Source of the DNA: an uncultured Prevotellaceae bacterium
GTDB lineage: Bacteria > Bacteroidota > Bacteroidia > Bacteroidales > Bacteroidaceae
NCBI GenBank assembly: GCA_900315745.1
Contig: ONAG01000012.1
Span: 1-55,593 of the forward strand
Length of the DNA: 55,593 bases
Reading direction: 5' to 3'
Under the pieces are notes generated by a model that had not been told where the DNA came from, ran no database searches, and saw nothing but the letters and a program-made list of their open reading frames with translations. Shown piece after piece: positions 33,617 through 43,417 of the stretch (its first letter is position 1; each line of letters starts with the position of its first letter). The translations under genes and the position numbers were made by a program.

Positions 33617-34308
33617 ACGTTTTCTGTGTTTGTGTCGGTTGGTGTGCTGTCGGCAGGTGCTACTATTTGTCCGTCTTTCAACCTTATGGTACGGTCGGTC
33701 AGGGTTGCCAGTCCTTCATCATGTGTCACGATGACGAAAGTCTTGCCATATTTGTCGCGTAGGTCAAAGAAGAGTTGGTGCAGTTCAGCCTTGTTTTTTG
33801 AGTCCAAACTTCCTGATGGCTCGTCGGCAAGGATTACCGATGGGTCGTTCACCAATGCTCTTGCCACTGCCACCCTTTGTTTTTCTCCGCCAGAGAGTTG
33901 GCCTGGCTTGTGACTTGCCCTGTCTTCCAGACCCATGAACCGCAGCAGTTCCATGGCTCTTTCTTTTGCTGCAGATGTAGATTTCCCTGCTATATACGCT
34001 GGAATCATTACATTCTCCAAAGCAGTGAACTCAGGAAGCAGTTGGTGGAACTGGAACACGAAGCCGATGTGCTGGTTGCGGAAGTCGGAGAGGCGGTTGG
34101 TGGAAAGAGCCTCCACGTCAGTGCCGTCGATGGTCACTTGTCCGCTGTCGGGGCGGTCGAGGGTGCCTATTATTTGGAGCAGCGTGGTCTTGCCGGCTCC
34201 ACTGGGTCCCACGATGCTCACCATCTCCCCTTTGTCTATGTGCATGTCGATGCCTTTGAGCACTTGCAGTTGCCCAAAGCTCTTTGTGATGTTCTTGATG
34301 TCTATCAT
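33613..34308 (-). CDS. lolD: LolD-like ABC transporter ATP-binding protein
   Basis: The 231-residue ATPase has Walker [11 protein letters not shown] near residue 34, Q-loop [10 protein letters not shown], signature [15 protein letters not shown] and Walker [13 protein letters not shown]. It belongs to the MacB/LolD branch, which in Bacteroidetes powers lipoprotein release or macrolide-type export with separate permeases; no permease gene is adjacent, so the LolD role is inferred from sequence only. The start codon directly follows a 19-bp sequence repeated exactly at the start of the ZIP gene 9 kb away. Confidence 0.82.
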   Translation of the reverse strand: MIDIKNITKSFGQLQVLKGIDMHIDKGEMVSIVGPSGAGKTTLLQIIGTLDRPDSGQVTIDGTDVEALSTNRLSDFRNQHIGFVFQFHQLLPEFTALENVMIPAYIAGKSTSAAKERAMELLRFMGLEDRASHKPGQLSGGEKQRVAVARALVNDPSVILADEPSGSLDSKNKAELHQLFFDLRDKYGKTFVIVTHDEGLATLTDRTIRLKDGQIVAPADSTPTDTNTENV

Positions 34309-34326
34309 AAGTAGGTAATCAAAATT
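34308..34326 (-). repeat. 19-bp motif, copy A, directly before lolD
   Basis: The minus strand reads AATTTTGATTACCTACTTA, identical to 43250-43268 and one mismatch from 43418-43436. It ends at the lolD start codon, with which it shares one base. Confidence 0.75.
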
Positions 34327-34342
34327 GTAACCTTGATGTCTG

Positions 34343-36475
34343 TCATTTGTCTTTTTGCTTGCTGCCGTGCCTCATCCATTCCAGCAGCACTTGGTATGCG
34401 CTCTCACCCTCCTTGTGTTGTGGTTCCGAGAAAGTCATGGTATCCATGCGGTCGCCAAACTGGTCGGGGAATACTATCATTAGGCTTTTTCCAGAATAGA
34501 ACGTCTCTATTTCCTTTGGCAGTTTCTCAAAGGCAGTCTTGTAACTGATGTTTCCCTTTCTGGAGGTTACGAAGACCATCAGGTGGTCGTCGTTCATCTG
34601 TTCCGACAAGCGAGGCAGTTCGTTCCAGTGCTCCATCGTCTGATATTCGCTACGCACGGATGGATGGTGCTTCTTGATGTATCCGCTTATTATGTCGTTG
34701 CAAGACTTGCGTGCATAGAATAGAATGCGGCAGTCGAGGTTCCCCGCTAATCTTGTCAGTCGTTCAAGCCATCGTGTGAAGCCCGCCTCGAACTCAGCTC
34801 TTGAGGGCACTGCCACCTTGATGCAGCGCAAGGTGTTGATTGGTTGCTTCAGCCTCACGAATATTATCTGGCGGTCGAGACCATTGTAGAGACTTTGTGC
34901 AAACTCACCCCAGAACTTGGGCGATATCTCCTTGTGTATGTGCAGTCCCATTATGATTTCCGAGGCATCATACTCCTTGAAGGCATGTTTTATGCCATTG
35001 GCGATGTTGGCTGCTATTCTCACCTGAGTCTGCATCCTCACATCATAGCCGTTTGCCTTTTTCACGAGGTCTTCGAGCAGTTGTCTTCCTCGCTCCTGGT
35101 TTTCGTGCCGCTTGTCATCGTCATAGACTATGTTGAGAGCCACCAGTCCGCGGTTGAGCTTTGCGTTGCGCATCATGACGGCAACACTGAGCAAGCCCTC
35201 CGCCAATTCAGGGTATTTCACTGGCAGAAGGATTTTCTCGTCATCCTGTTTCTTGTCTTCGTCGCGCAGGCTGTCCCCTTGCAGCACTATTGCCTTGGCT
35301 GCTCTCTCAGTGATGATGCTGCTGATGATGCAAGTGAAGAGAATCATTATCACCACGCCATTGAGCATGTTGTCGTCCACGAGGTAACTGCCGGAGTCTG
35401 TCTTCAACTTCATTCCCACCATCACCATGGCAATGGCTCCTGCGGCATGGGCGGAGGTGAGGCCGCACATCAGATGGCCGGAGGTGATGGGCATCCTGAA
35501 ATGGAGGCACGCCAAATAGGCGGCAAGCGCCTTGCCCACGGTGCCAACGAAGACCATGAAGATGACCACCCAGATGATGTCGCCACCCATGAAGAGCACC
35601 CTGACATTGATGAGCATGCCCACACCAATGAGGAAGTAGGGAATGAAAAGGGCGTTTCCTATGAACTCAATCCTATTCATCAGAGGCGACAGACTCGGTA
35701 TGTAGCGGTTGAGTATGAGTCCTGACAGGAAGGCTCCCAAAATGCCTTCAAGGCTTGCTGCCTCGGCAAGGGCAGCGCTGAGAAACATGATGGCGAGGAC
35801 GAAGATGAACTGCATCACGGCATCTGAGTAGCGGTGAAGGAACCATCGAGTGGCACGTGGGATAAACAAGATGAGGAAAGAGCAGAAAGCCACTATCTTG
35901 ATGAAGAACAGCAGCCAGAACGTCATGCCATCGTTGGAAGAGAAGGTGGATGCCATGGCAGCTATCACGGTGAGCGACAGGAAGAGCGCTATCATCGTGG
36001 AACCCACGCTGAATGACGAGGCTGGATGATTCTGTATGCCGTATCGACACACTATGGGGTATGCCACAAGCGTGTTGGAAGCCATGATACATCCCAACAG
36101 CACCGCCGTGACATGCGAATAGCCCATCAGCAAGATGGATATCACGTAGGTCATTGCGAAGGGTATGGCGGCTGTGAGCAGACCGAAGAACAAAAACTTG
36201 TTTTTCGATTTCCTCATGCTCTCCATGTCCATCTCCAAGCCGGCAAGAAACATGATGTAATACATGCCCACCTTGCCGAAAAGCTCAAAAGAGTCGTCGC
36301 GCTTTAGAATGTCCAAACCGTGCTCGCCAAGCAGCACACCAGCTATCACCATGCCTACAATATGTGGAATGCGCAGTTTGCCCATCACTATCGGGGCAAA
36401 GAGGATGACCAATAGCACGACGAAGAAAATCAGCGTCGGGTTGGTAATGGGCAGGTAGTGTGTCAAGTCAAACAT
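34343..36475 (-). CDS. CPA2-family cation:proton antiporter with cytoplasmic stress-like domain
   Basis: The 710-residue protein has 12 to 13 membrane helices in residues 1-405 with Na+/H+ exchanger signatures ([20 protein letters not shown], then [17 protein letters not shown]). Residues about 420-700 are soluble and resemble two universal-stress-like halves, a combination common in Bacteroidetes KefB/NhaP-like antiporters. It should exchange Na+ or K+ for protons at the inner membrane. It has its own promoter, divergent from asd, and may be co-transcribed with lolD and cvfB 34 bp downstream. Confidence 0.9.
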   Translation of the reverse strand: MFDLTHYLPITNPTLIFFVVLLVILFAPIVMGKLRIPHIVGMVIAGVLLGEHGLDILKRDDSFELFGKVGMYYIMFLAGLEMDMESMRKSKNKFLFFGLLTAAIPFAMTYVISILLMGYSHVTAVLLGCIMASNTLVAYPIVCRYGIQNHPASSFSVGSTMIALFLSLTVIAAMASTFSSNDGMTFWLLFFIKIVAFCSFLILFIPRATRWFLHRYSDAVMQFIFVLAIMFLSAALAEAASLEGILGAFLSGLILNRYIPSLSPLMNRIEFIGNALFIPYFLIGVGMLINVRVLFMGGDIIWVVIFMVFVGTVGKALAAYLACLHFRMPITSGHLMCGLTSAHAAGAIAMVMVGMKLKTDSGSYLVDDNMLNGVVIMILFTCIISSIITERAAKAIVLQGDSLRDEDKKQDDEKILLPVKYPELAEGLLSVAVMMRNAKLNRGLVALNIVYDDDKRHENQERGRQLLEDLVKKANGYDVRMQTQVRIAANIANGIKHAFKEYDASEIIMGLHIHKEISPKFWGEFAQSLYNGLDRQIIFVRLKQPINTLRCIKVAVPSRAEFEAGFTRWLERLTRLAGNLDCRILFYARKSCNDIISGYIKKHHPSVRSEYQTMEHWNELPRLSEQMNDDHLMVFVTSRKGNISYKTAFEKLPKEIETFYSGKSLMIVFPDQFGDRMDTMTFSEPQHKEGESAYQVLLEWMRHGSKQKDK

Positions 36476-36559
36476 TTATCACGCGATTAAGGCTCACGAA
36501 CATTTCTGCTCTTTTCTTTAATGTGGCAGTGGAGCAGTGGGTAATGTATATTACAAGTG

Positions 36560-36591
36560 CAAAATTAGGCGTTTTTTTGCAGAAATGCAAT
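36560..36591 (-). promoter_or_regulatory. antiporter promoter
   Basis: On the minus strand ATTG (36588-36591), a 20-bp spacer and TAATTTTG (36560-36567) match the consensus. It is divergent from the asd promoter. Confidence 0.6.
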
Positions 36592-36626
36592 TTTGAAAGT
36601 GGATAAATGGCAAAAAAACACTCATA

Positions 36627-36660
36627 CTTGCTCTCATTAAAGCGAAAAGTTGTATTTTTG
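36627..36660 (+). promoter_or_regulatory. asd promoter
   Basis: CTTG (36627-36630) and TATTTTTG (36653-36660) with a 22-bp spacer fit the Bacteroidetes pattern, 84 bp before the start codon. Confidence 0.6.
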
Positions 36661-36744
36661 CACGCGTAATAGGCACGAAGACTTGTTTTTCCCGTTTTTT
36701 TGTGACAAGTGGTTTGATGCCAAAAGAATAAAAGAGAAAGAAAA

Positions 36745-37755
36745 ATGAAAGTAGCTATTGTAGGTGCAAGTGGAGCCGTGGGACAAGAATTCCTGCGTGT
36801 TCTCGACGAGCGTGATTTCCCAGTCGATGAACTGGTGCTGTTTGGTTCACAACGTAGTGCGGGCACCAAGTATTTGTTTAGAGGGAAGGAATGTGAGGTG
36901 AAATTACTTCAGCACAATGACGATTTCAAGGATGTTGACATCGCATTCACTTCCGCAGGTGCCGGTACGTCGAAAGAGTTTGCAGAGACCATCACCAAGT
37001 ATGGAGCCGTGATGATAGACAACTCAAGTGCCTTCCGAATGGACGAGGATGTGCCTTTGGTGGTGCCCGAATGCAATGCTTCCGATGCCCTCAACCGTCC
37101 GAGAGGAATCATCGCCAACCCCAACTGCACAACAATAATGATGGTTGTGGTGTTGCAGCCATTGGAGCAACTGTCACACATCAAGCGCATCAGGGTGTCG
37201 AGCTATCAGAGCGCCAGTGGTGCTGGTGCTGCCGCCATGGCGGAACTGGAACAGCAGTATGCCGAACTGGTGGAAGGAAAGCCCGTGACGGTGAAGAAAT
37301 TCCCTTATCAGCTCGCCTATAATGTGATACCTCAGATAGACGTGTTCCAACCAAATGGTTACACCAAGGAGGAGATGAAGATGTTCAACGAGACAAGGAA
37401 AATCATGCATTCCGACGTGAAATGCTCGGCAACATGTGTCAGGGTGTCTTCATTGCGTTCACATTCCGAAAGCGTGTGGATAGAGACCGAAAGGCCTCTC
37501 TCCGTGGAAGAGGCACAGGCTGCCATAGCCTCTGCCGACGGTTGTACACTGTGTGACGACCCTGCAAACCTCGTCTATCCAATGCCTCTTGACACTGCCG
37601 GACATGACGACATCTACGTGGGACGCATACGCAAGGACCTGGCAGACGACTGCGGACTGACCTTGTGGCTCAGTGGCGACCAGATAAGGAAGGGCGCCGC
37701 GCTCAATGCAGTGCAAATAGCGGAATACCTCATCAAAGTGGGAAACGTGAAATGA
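36745..37755 (+). CDS. asd: aspartate-semialdehyde dehydrogenase
   Basis: The 336-residue enzyme reduces aspartyl phosphate to the semialdehyde, the branch point to lysine/diaminopimelate, threonine and methionine. The NADP-binding [14 protein letters not shown] opens the protein, the catalytic Cys is in ANPNCTT near residue 131, and [10 protein letters not shown] and the [14 protein letters not shown] segment with its active-site His and Arg follow. Length is normal. It is monocistronic, with a consensus promoter upstream and a hairpin 5 bp after the stop. Confidence 0.97.
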   Translation: MKVAIVGASGAVGQEFLRVLDERDFPVDELVLFGSQRSAGTKYLFRGKECEVKLLQHNDDFKDVDIAFTSAGAGTSKEFAETITKYGAVMIDNSSAFRMDEDVPLVVPECNASDALNRPRGIIANPNCTTIMMVVVLQPLEQLSHIKRIRVSSYQSASGAGAAAMAELEQQYAELVEGKPVTVKKFPYQLAYNVIPQIDVFQPNGYTKEEMKMFNETRKIMHSDVKCSATCVRVSSLRSHSESVWIETERPLSVEEAQAAIASADGCTLCDDPANLVYPMPLDTAGHDDIYVGRIRKDLADDCGLTLWLSGDQIRKGAALNAVQIAEYLIKVGNVK

Positions 37756-37759
37756 CATG

Positions 37760-37788
37760 GCCCCGATAAAGGACCAAAAGGTCGGGGC
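37760..37788 (+). terminator. hairpin after asd
   Basis: GCCCCGA (37760-37766) pairs with TCGGGGC (37782-37788). The T run (CTTTTTTG) is about 15 bp further on, so termination is likely but not typical. Confidence 0.6.
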
Positions 37789-37936
37789 TGATGAAAGCCT
37801 CGACTTTTTTGTTGAAGATAATTGGCTTTTCGCTGAAAACACTTGATTGTTGGATAATTTACACCCCCCTTTTTGCGTTATTGTCATACAATGACATGAT
37901 GGCCATCCATCGACAAACATACCAAGCTCCTCAACA

Positions 37937-38689
37937 ATGGAACAAATCCTTGCCCAATTCGACAAGATTACACTCGAAGAAATGAGTGGAATCAGACTGA
38001 TGAACCGAATAGATACAAAATTCGTTACCACAATGCCAGTGCTCGAAAGACTCCTGCAAATGGCATTGGAGGACTATATGGCGCAAGAGATAGATGGACA
38101 ACGTAATATGCGATATAGCACCACATATTACGACACTACAGACTACGACATGTTCTATACTCACCAACATGGTCATGCAGGAAGACAGAAACTTCGGTTC
38201 AGGACATACGTCAGCAGCAACTTGCAATTCATGGAGGTGAAGACAAAGAACAACCACGGACGAACGAAGAAGAAAAGGATGAAGGTGGAAGACATGGACC
38301 TTGGCGACAAGGAAAAGCTCGACTTCCTGGCACAGCATCTGAGATATGGGGTGGATACGCTGATACCTGCCATACACAACTCTTTCGACCGCATCACACT
38401 TGTCAACAAGGCAAAGACAGAAAGGCTTACCATCGACACCAACCTGCAATTCCACAACTTGGTGACAGGACAAGACAGGAAGATGTCCCCACTCGTAATC
38501 GTGGAACTAAAGCGTGACGGACTATGCTACTCGCCTGTGCTCGAAATGCTCAGAATGTTGAGAGTCTTCCCTCATGGCTTCAGCAAATACTGCATGGGGT
38601 CGGCACTGACAAACCATCACTTGAAGGTGAACAGGATGAAACCAAAACTCATAGACGTGGCTAAAATCTTGGCTGCCGCACAACAATAA
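37937..38689 (+). CDS. VTC-domain polyphosphate polymerase-like protein
   Basis: The 250-residue soluble protein has the VTC triphosphate-tunnel fold: MNRIDTKFVTT near residues 19-29, YYDTTDYDMF, LRFRTYV, FMEVKTKNNHGRTKKKR near 98-114 and VIVELKRDG near 186-194 with the alternating charged residues that line the tunnel. Eukaryotic Vtc4 makes polyphosphate; bacterial relatives are assumed to handle polyphosphate or nucleotides. It leads a run with a DUF4956 membrane protein and a DUF2490 outer-membrane protein, an arrangement often found with CotH kinases. Confidence 0.85.
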   Translation: MEQILAQFDKITLEEMSGIRLMNRIDTKFVTTMPVLERLLQMALEDYMAQEIDGQRNMRYSTTYYDTTDYDMFYTHQHGHAGRQKLRFRTYVSSNLQFMEVKTKNNHGRTKKKRMKVEDMDLGDKEKLDFLAQHLRYGVDTLIPAIHNSFDRITLVNKAKTERLTIDTNLQFHNLVTGQDRKMSPLVIVELKRDGLCYSPVLEMLRMLRVFPHGFSKYCMGSALTNHHLKVNRMKPKLIDVAKILAAAQQ

Positions 38690-38723
38690 GACAAATACCA
38701 AAAAGAATCATAAATACCCTATC

Positions 38724-39395
38724 ATGGAAATAATCTCAAATCTTATCTCAGCAGAATATTTGCACATGCTTGTGCGGTTTGCTATCTGCGTATTCATCAA
38801 CTGGGTCATTGTCGATTTGCTCTATTATCCCAAGAGCAAGCGTCGTGACTTCTTCTTCACCTTCATGCTTATCGGCGTAGCCATCTTCTTCATAGTTTTC
38901 TTCATGATATTCGTGCTGGAGGACATGAAAGGAAAGACGGGCATAGGTGTCGGTATTGGCATGTTCGGCATATTCAGCATCATGAGATACCGCACTGATG
39001 CAATGCCAGTGCGCGAGATGACCTACCTCTTCATTGTGCTGTGCCTGTCTGTGGTCAATGCGCTTGCTTCCACGATGCCTTTGCTGGAACTGGTTCTCAC
39101 CGACATGCTCATAGTATTCTGTGTCTATATGTGTGAGAAATCGCTCAAGGTGGTGCCTTGCAAACTGATACAATATGACCGCATCGAACTGATAAAGCCC
39201 GACCGCCGTGAGGAACTAATAGCCGACCTCCAGGAGCGCACCGGACTTGAAATCTTGAGAGTAGAGGTGGGAGGTATCGACATGTTGCGCGACATGGCAG
39301 TGCTGAAAGTGTATTATGTGAGTCCCAAAAATATGGTGAGCAATTCCGTGGACTCTAACTTGAAAATCAAGCGTACGGAATATGTAGATCAATGA
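38724..39395 (+). CDS. DUF4956 membrane protein
   Basis: The 223-residue protein has about four membrane helices in residues 10-140 and a cytoplasmic C-terminal alpha/beta domain. The segment GIGVGIGMFGIFSIMRYRTD and the following PVREMTYLFIV are DUF4956 hallmarks. The family has no proven activity; it is nearly always encoded beside VTC-domain proteins, as here (34-bp gap), which suggests a membrane partner for the polymerase, perhaps for translocating its product. Confidence 0.85.
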   Translation: MEIISNLISAEYLHMLVRFAICVFINWVIVDLLYYPKSKRRDFFFTFMLIGVAIFFIVFFMIFVLEDMKGKTGIGVGIGMFGIFSIMRYRTDAMPVREMTYLFIVLCLSVVNALASTMPLLELVLTDMLIVFCVYMCEKSLKVVPCKLIQYDRIELIKPDRREELIADLQERTGLEILRVEVGGIDMLRDMAVLKVYYVSPKNMVSNSVDSNLKIKRTEYVDQ

Positions 39396-39453
39396 CAGGC
39401 TTTGTCAATCTCTGGCAAACTACTTTAAAACAATTCTTACAGAACATAGAAAA

Positions 39454-40251
39454 ATGACGATGATGAGAAAGTTGATAGGGCTGTTGGCTCTTGGCATGAT
39501 TCCCATGGTGTGTCTTGCCCAGAATACTGATGATGGAGACGATTTCGGCACAATCCTCTCATTGGAGGGTGTTAAGAAAATCGACAAGAAATTCAGTGTT
39601 GACTTGGAGGCGGAGATGCGTACTCGCGATGACGTGAAGACCGTGGACAGATGGTCGGCAGGGTTGTCGCTCGACTACAAGTTGATGAAGTGGCTGAAAA
39701 TATCCGCAGGTTACACCTTCCTCTACGACAATAATGAACGTATCTCCTATTATGAAGAAGGAGATGGCAAGGTGAAAAAGGGTATTGTTGAAGTAGGCTC
39801 TCCCAAGAAATGTGCCCAATATTGGGGTGTGAGGCATCGCTTCAACGTCTCGTTGACAGGAAGTTATAAGTCTGGTGACCTCGAATTGTCACTGCGCGAA
39901 CGTTGGCAATATACTTATCGTCCAGAATATACGGTTGACCAACGCTGGAGCTATTATGACGAGGACTGGGACGGAGAGGAGCATGTATATAAAGGAAAAG
40001 GCAAGAGTGTGCTGAGAAGTCGCTTGCAGGCAGAGTACAAAATCCGGACATTCCCTGCCACCCCGTATGCCAGTGTTGAGACTTTCAATGCGTGGGAGTT
40101 GGAGAAGGTACGCTATACCATCGGAGCAGACTGGAAAATCAACAAACAAAACGTGGTGGGCTTGTTCTACAGGTACCAACATGTGAAAAACGATTCGGAA
40201 AATGAGCCGAATCGTCATTCCATAGGTCTGTCATATAAGGTGAAATTCTGA
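39454..40251 (+). CDS. DUF2490 outer-membrane beta-barrel protein
   Basis: The 265-residue protein has a signal peptide (to about residue 23, VCLAQ) and then alternating amphipathic strands ending in the aromatic barrel signature SIGLSYKVKF. DUF2490 proteins are predicted small outer-membrane barrels. It completes the VTC-DUF4956 run (58-bp gap). Together the three proteins span cytoplasm, inner membrane and outer membrane. It converges on the LytTR regulator with only 9 bp between stops. Confidence 0.8.
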   Translation: MTMMRKLIGLLALGMIPMVCLAQNTDDGDDFGTILSLEGVKKIDKKFSVDLEAEMRTRDDVKTVDRWSAGLSLDYKLMKWLKISAGYTFLYDNNERISYYEEGDGKVKKGIVEVGSPKKCAQYWGVRHRFNVSLTGSYKSGDLELSLRERWQYTYRPEYTVDQRWSYYDEDWDGEEHVYKGKGKSVLRSRLQAEYKIRTFPATPYASVETFNAWELEKVRYTIGADWKINKQNVVGLFYRYQHVKNDSENEPNRHSIGLSYKVKF

Positions 40252-40260
40252 CAAGAAGGG

Positions 40261-40995
40261 CTATTTGCCTAAGAACTTGCTGTTGAGATATTCGTTGAAT
40301 GCCTCGCGATAAAGGTCTCCTATGGGGAGATAGGTGTCGGCATCGAGAATCACTCGGCTCTTGTTCACTTCTTGTATTTTCTTCAGATTGATGATATAGG
40401 AGCGGTGTATGCGCATGAAGATGTTGCGTGGCAGCCGCTCCTCTATTTTTTTCATGCTCAGCAGCACTATCAATGGACGTGGCGAGTCGTCGAGATGTAT
40501 GCGCAGGTACTCGCTCATGCCCTCTATGTAGCGAATCTTGTTGATATCAACGCGTACCACCCTGTGTTCTGTCTTGAAGAATAGCGTGTCGTCATCCAGG
40601 GCGGTGGTTGTCTGGACCGTCGTCTTGTTGCCGTTGACCAATTCATAGTGGGCTTTCAACTTGTTGGCAGCCCTGAGCATGTCATCCATTCCGAAAGGCT
40701 TCAGCAGATAGTCCACGGCATCCACCTTGAAACCATCGATGGCATATTCCGAGTAGGCGGTGGTGAATACCACCATGGGTGGTGATGTCAGCGACTTCAC
40801 AAAATCCATGCCGTTGAGGTCGGGCATGTTGATGTCTATGAAGATGGCGTCTATCGGTTCCCTCTCCATGACAGCATTTGCATCGAGGGCGCTCTCGCAT
40901 GATTCTACAAGTTCGAGAAAAGGTATTTTCTCTATGTATGATGCCAACTGTCTAAGTGCCAGTGGCTCATCGTCTATTGCCAAACATCTTATCAT
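40261..40995 (-). CDS. LytTR-family response regulator
   Basis: The 244-residue regulator has a receiver domain (Asp8-Asp9 pocket, phospho-acceptor Asp54 in FIDINMPDLNG, Lys near 104 in LLKPFGMDD) and a LytTR DNA-binding domain from about 135 (RVVRVDINKIRYIEGMSEY and NIFMRIHRSYIINL). It is encoded 46 bp after a LytS-type kinase, its cognate partner. Likely targets are local: the ZIP transporter or the convergent VTC-DUF4956-DUF2490 run; no direct-repeat LytTR site was identified. Confidence 0.92.
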   Translation of the reverse strand: MIRCLAIDDEPLALRQLASYIEKIPFLELVESCESALDANAVMEREPIDAIFIDINMPDLNGMDFVKSLTSPPMVVFTTAYSEYAIDGFKVDAVDYLLKPFGMDDMLRAANKLKAHYELVNGNKTTVQTTTALDDDTLFFKTEHRVVRVDINKIRYIEGMSEYLRIHLDDSPRPLIVLLSMKKIEERLPRNIFMRIHRSYIINLKKIQEVNKSRVILDADTYLPIGDLYREAFNEYLNSKFLGK

Positions 40996-41041
40996 GATTT
41001 CCTTTTTGTTTATAGCAGAAAAATTATATGTTCAATTTGTA

Positions 41042-42304
41042 TCAACTTGCCGTGACTTCCTTCTTGCTGTCGATGGCAAGAAATGGTATGTCGAGCAGCA
41101 CCTCGTAGCTTTCGGTCTCGTTTTTGATATCCAATTTGTAGTCTTCCCCGTAAATGAGGTCGAGACGCTGTCTGGCGTTTGTCAATCCCACGCCACCTTG
41201 GGTATTGGTTTCCACGGTGGATTTGCCGTTGGTTTCCACTGCCGCCTTGCTGTTGCGGCAAGTGAACGACATGCGGTCGTCGGTGGTAGAGATGTGTATA
41301 TCAATGAATGACTCCTTGCGATAGCTCACACCATGCTTGAAAGCATTTTCCACGAAGGTGATGAGAAGCATGGGCGGAACCATCTTGTTGGTGATGGGTT
41401 CGGCAATGTCGATGCTTATTTTCACCTTGTCGGTGTAGCGCAACCTCATCAGTGCCACATAGTGCTTCAGGAACTCTATTTCCTGGTGCAGCATCACGTG
41501 TCCTTTGTCGCCTTCATAGAGCACATAACGCATCATTTTCGAAAGTTCCACGATGCTGTGCTTCGCCTCTTCCTGGTCGATGCTTATCAGCGCGTGAATG
41601 TTGTTGAGCGTGTTCATGAAGAAGTGGGGGTTTATCTGGTGCTTCAAGTTCTCAAGTTGATGCTCCAGGTTCTTCCTTTCCAGTTCCTCCATCGCCTTGT
41701 TGTCTTTCCACGACTTGAAGAATAGTTTTATGCCGAGGTTCATGCCAAGCATCAGCACCATTATTATGATGGCTATGATGTCGTGTTGCCTTATGATCAT
41801 TGGCGGCCTTTCGAAAGCTCCGTCAGGTCTCATCCTGTGGTGGCGATGATGGAACTTTTTGTCATGTCTTGGCATCTCCTTTCCATTTTGCATTTTGATG
41901 CTGTCAGGAAAAGCCATTGGCGGCATGTCTTCAGCAAAAGGTTCCTCATGGCGGTTGTCCATCCATGCAGGCTTGCCGTCGGGACCTCTGTCCATGAATC
42001 TTGGCTCTGGTGGCTTGTTGCTGCACGAATATATTTGGAAAATCGCTAACATCGTGATGGTCAGGATGGCGTAAAGCAGGTTTTTCTTCTTGTAAACCAA
42101 CAATGGAGCCACCATGTAGTTGTGTATGAGAAACACGATGAGGAACGGTAAGAATACCTGCCATGAGCGCAGCACCTCTTCCCAGCTGAAAGGCAGGGAA
42201 TTGTTGCTTGCCATGCGTGCCATCATGCTTAGTATGGGAGTGAGAAACAGGAGAATCCATATCAGGAGATAAACCAGATTTTCCTTGGTCTTGTTCTTTT
42301 TCAT
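41042..42304 (-). CDS. LytS-type sensor histidine kinase with His/Met-rich periplasmic loop
   Basis: The 420-residue kinase has four membrane helices (about 9-28, 47-70, 75-93, 174-195). The phospho-acceptor lies in the His_kinase motif HQINPHFFMNTL (His227), and a HATPase domain ends the protein (NAFKHGVSYR, GGVGLTNARQRL). By topology the 80-residue loop between helices 3 and 4 faces the periplasm and is rich in Met, His and Asp, including HDKKFHHRHHRM at 147-158. Such a loop suggests metal binding, and a ZIP metal transporter gene lies 180 bp upstream on the same strand. Confidence 0.9.
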   Translation of the reverse strand: MKKNKTKENLVYLLIWILLFLTPILSMMARMASNNSLPFSWEEVLRSWQVFLPFLIVFLIHNYMVAPLLVYKKKNLLYAILTITMLAIFQIYSCSNKPPEPRFMDRGPDGKPAWMDNRHEEPFAEDMPPMAFPDSIKMQNGKEMPRHDKKFHHRHHRMRPDGAFERPPMIIRQHDIIAIIIMVLMLGMNLGIKLFFKSWKDNKAMEELERKNLEHQLENLKHQINPHFFMNTLNNIHALISIDQEEAKHSIVELSKMMRYVLYEGDKGHVMLHQEIEFLKHYVALMRLRYTDKVKISIDIAEPITNKMVPPMLLITFVENAFKHGVSYRKESFIDIHISTTDDRMSFTCRNSKAAVETNGKSTVETNTQGGVGLTNARQRLDLIYGEDYKLDIKNETESYEVLLDIPFLAIDSKKEVTAS

Positions 42305-42372
42305 TTACGGAGTAGTGTTATTTCATGTGTAGTGGTTTTGTGATTATCATCATTGTTCTCTTTTTTTCAATG

Positions 42373-42405
42373 CAAAGGTAGCAAAGAGTTCCCAAGATAT
42401 GCAAA
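42373..42405 (-). promoter_or_regulatory. promoter of the LytS/LytTR operon
   Basis: On the minus strand TTTG (42402-42405), a 21-bp spacer and TACCTTTG (42373-42380) match the consensus, 68 bp before the kinase start. Confidence 0.7.
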
Positions 42406-42484
42406 AACAATCAGCAAACAGTCGTTTTTGGTCAACAAAGTCATTATTTCGTTCAGAATCGGTCAAAAAGATTGCTATTGGCCA

Positions 42485-43264
42485 TCACCCCATCACCACG
42501 TCGAGCACCATCATCACCACGAAGCCTATGGCAAAGCCTATTGTGCTGAGATTGGAGTGTTGTCCGTTGGATGCTTCTGGTATGAGTTCTTCCACCACGA
42601 CATATAGCATTGCGCCTGCTGCAAATGCAAGCATGTATGGGAGGATGGGCGTGAGAAAAGATGCCAACAGCAGTACGGCGAGAGCGCCTAAAGGCTCCAC
42701 CACGCCACTGAGCGAACCGATGAGGAAAGAGCGCAGGCGGGAGTTGCCCTCTGCACGCATGGGCATGGAAATTATTGCGCCCTCAGGGATGTTTTGGATG
42801 GCGATACCCAAAGACACAGCCAATGCACTTGCCAAGGAGATGTTGGAAATGCCGCTGTCAGCTCCTGCAAAGACCACACCCACAGCCATGCCCTCCGGCA
42901 GGTTGTGGATAGTGACTGCGAGCGACAACATTGCAGTTCGTGACAGTCGGGAGCGGGGACCTTCGGGCTTGTCGGTGCCAAGGTGAAGGTGCGGCGTGAG
43001 ATCGTCGAGAGTCAACAGGAACCCCATGCCCAATAGAAAACCTATCGCCGCAGGCATAGCTGCCCACTTGCCAGTGTCGGCTTCCATGTCCATGGCAGGT
43101 ATCAATAGCGACCAGACAGATGCGGCAACCATCACACCCGAGGCGAAGCCGAGTAGCGACTTCTGGACACGTGTTGACATGTCGCCTTTCATCAGAAAGA
43201 CGAATGCCGAACCAAGCATTGTGCCAAGTAGGGGGATGAACAAACCTGTTAAGTAGGTAATCAA
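42485..43264 (-). CDS. ZIP-family divalent metal transporter
   Basis: The protein is about 259 residues with eight membrane helices. HNLPEGMAVGVVFAG (helix 4) and IQNIPEGAIISMP (helix 5) carry the metal-binding His, Glu and Pro residues of ZIP transporters, and VVEELIPEA is in helix 7. It should import zinc, iron or manganese. I use a TTG start at 43264 because the homologous first helix (LTGLFIPLLGTMLGSAFVF) starts right after it and no ATG fits; an upstream in-frame stop is near 43277. The TTG lies within the 19-bp repeat also found before lolD. Confidence 0.85.
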   Translation of the reverse strand: MITYLTGLFIPLLGTMLGSAFVFLMKGDMSTRVQKSLLGFASGVMVAASVWSLLIPAMDMEADTGKWAAMPAAIGFLLGMGFLLTLDDLTPHLHLGTDKPEGPRSRLSRTAMLSLAVTIHNLPEGMAVGVVFAGADSGISNISLASALAVSLGIAIQNIPEGAIISMPMRAEGNSRLRSFLIGSLSGVVEPLGALAVLLLASFLTPILPYMLAFAAGAMLYVVVEELIPEASNGQHSNLSTIGFAIGFVVMMVLDVVMG

Positions 43265-43268
43265 AATT
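43250..43268 (-). repeat. 19-bp motif, copy B, at the start of the ZIP gene
   Basis: The minus strand reads AATTTTGATTACCTACTTA, identical to the copy before lolD. It includes the TTG start codon and, preceded by a T, a TAATTTTG -7-like box. Confidence 0.75.
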
Positions 43269-43331
43269 ATCTGTATTTATCATTCTTGTAGGTGTCGCAT
43301 AGTCTTTTATGTTTCTTTGGCGCATCTTTTC

Positions 43332-43377
43332 CTCTCATCCTCAGTCACATAGCCCGCTATGCTCCTTCGTCTGAGAG
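43332..43377. ncRNA. candidate structured leader upstream of the ZIP gene
   Basis: Outer arms CTCTCA (43332-43337) and TGAGAG (43372-43377) enclose a perfect CATAGC/GCTATG stem (43348-43361). The 270-bp stretch 43265-43534 has no gene; it holds this element and the 19-bp motif copies. On the minus strand it lies about 70 bp ahead of the ZIP start and may be a regulatory RNA structure or part of a dispersed repeat. Neither can be proved here. Confidence 0.35.
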
Positions 43378-43417
43378 CAAAATCTGCATCCAAATAAATC
43401 ATAAAATACTATTATCT

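Noticed and set aside
34844-35725. A 293-codon open frame on the plus strand
   Set aside because: It is antisense to the CPA2 antiporter. Its His/Glu-rich translation is what hydrophobic codons give when read backwards.
42858-43325. Alternative frame starting upstream of the ZIP gene
   Set aside because: It loses the ZIP transmembrane motifs; the TTG-initiated frame reproduces the expected first helix.
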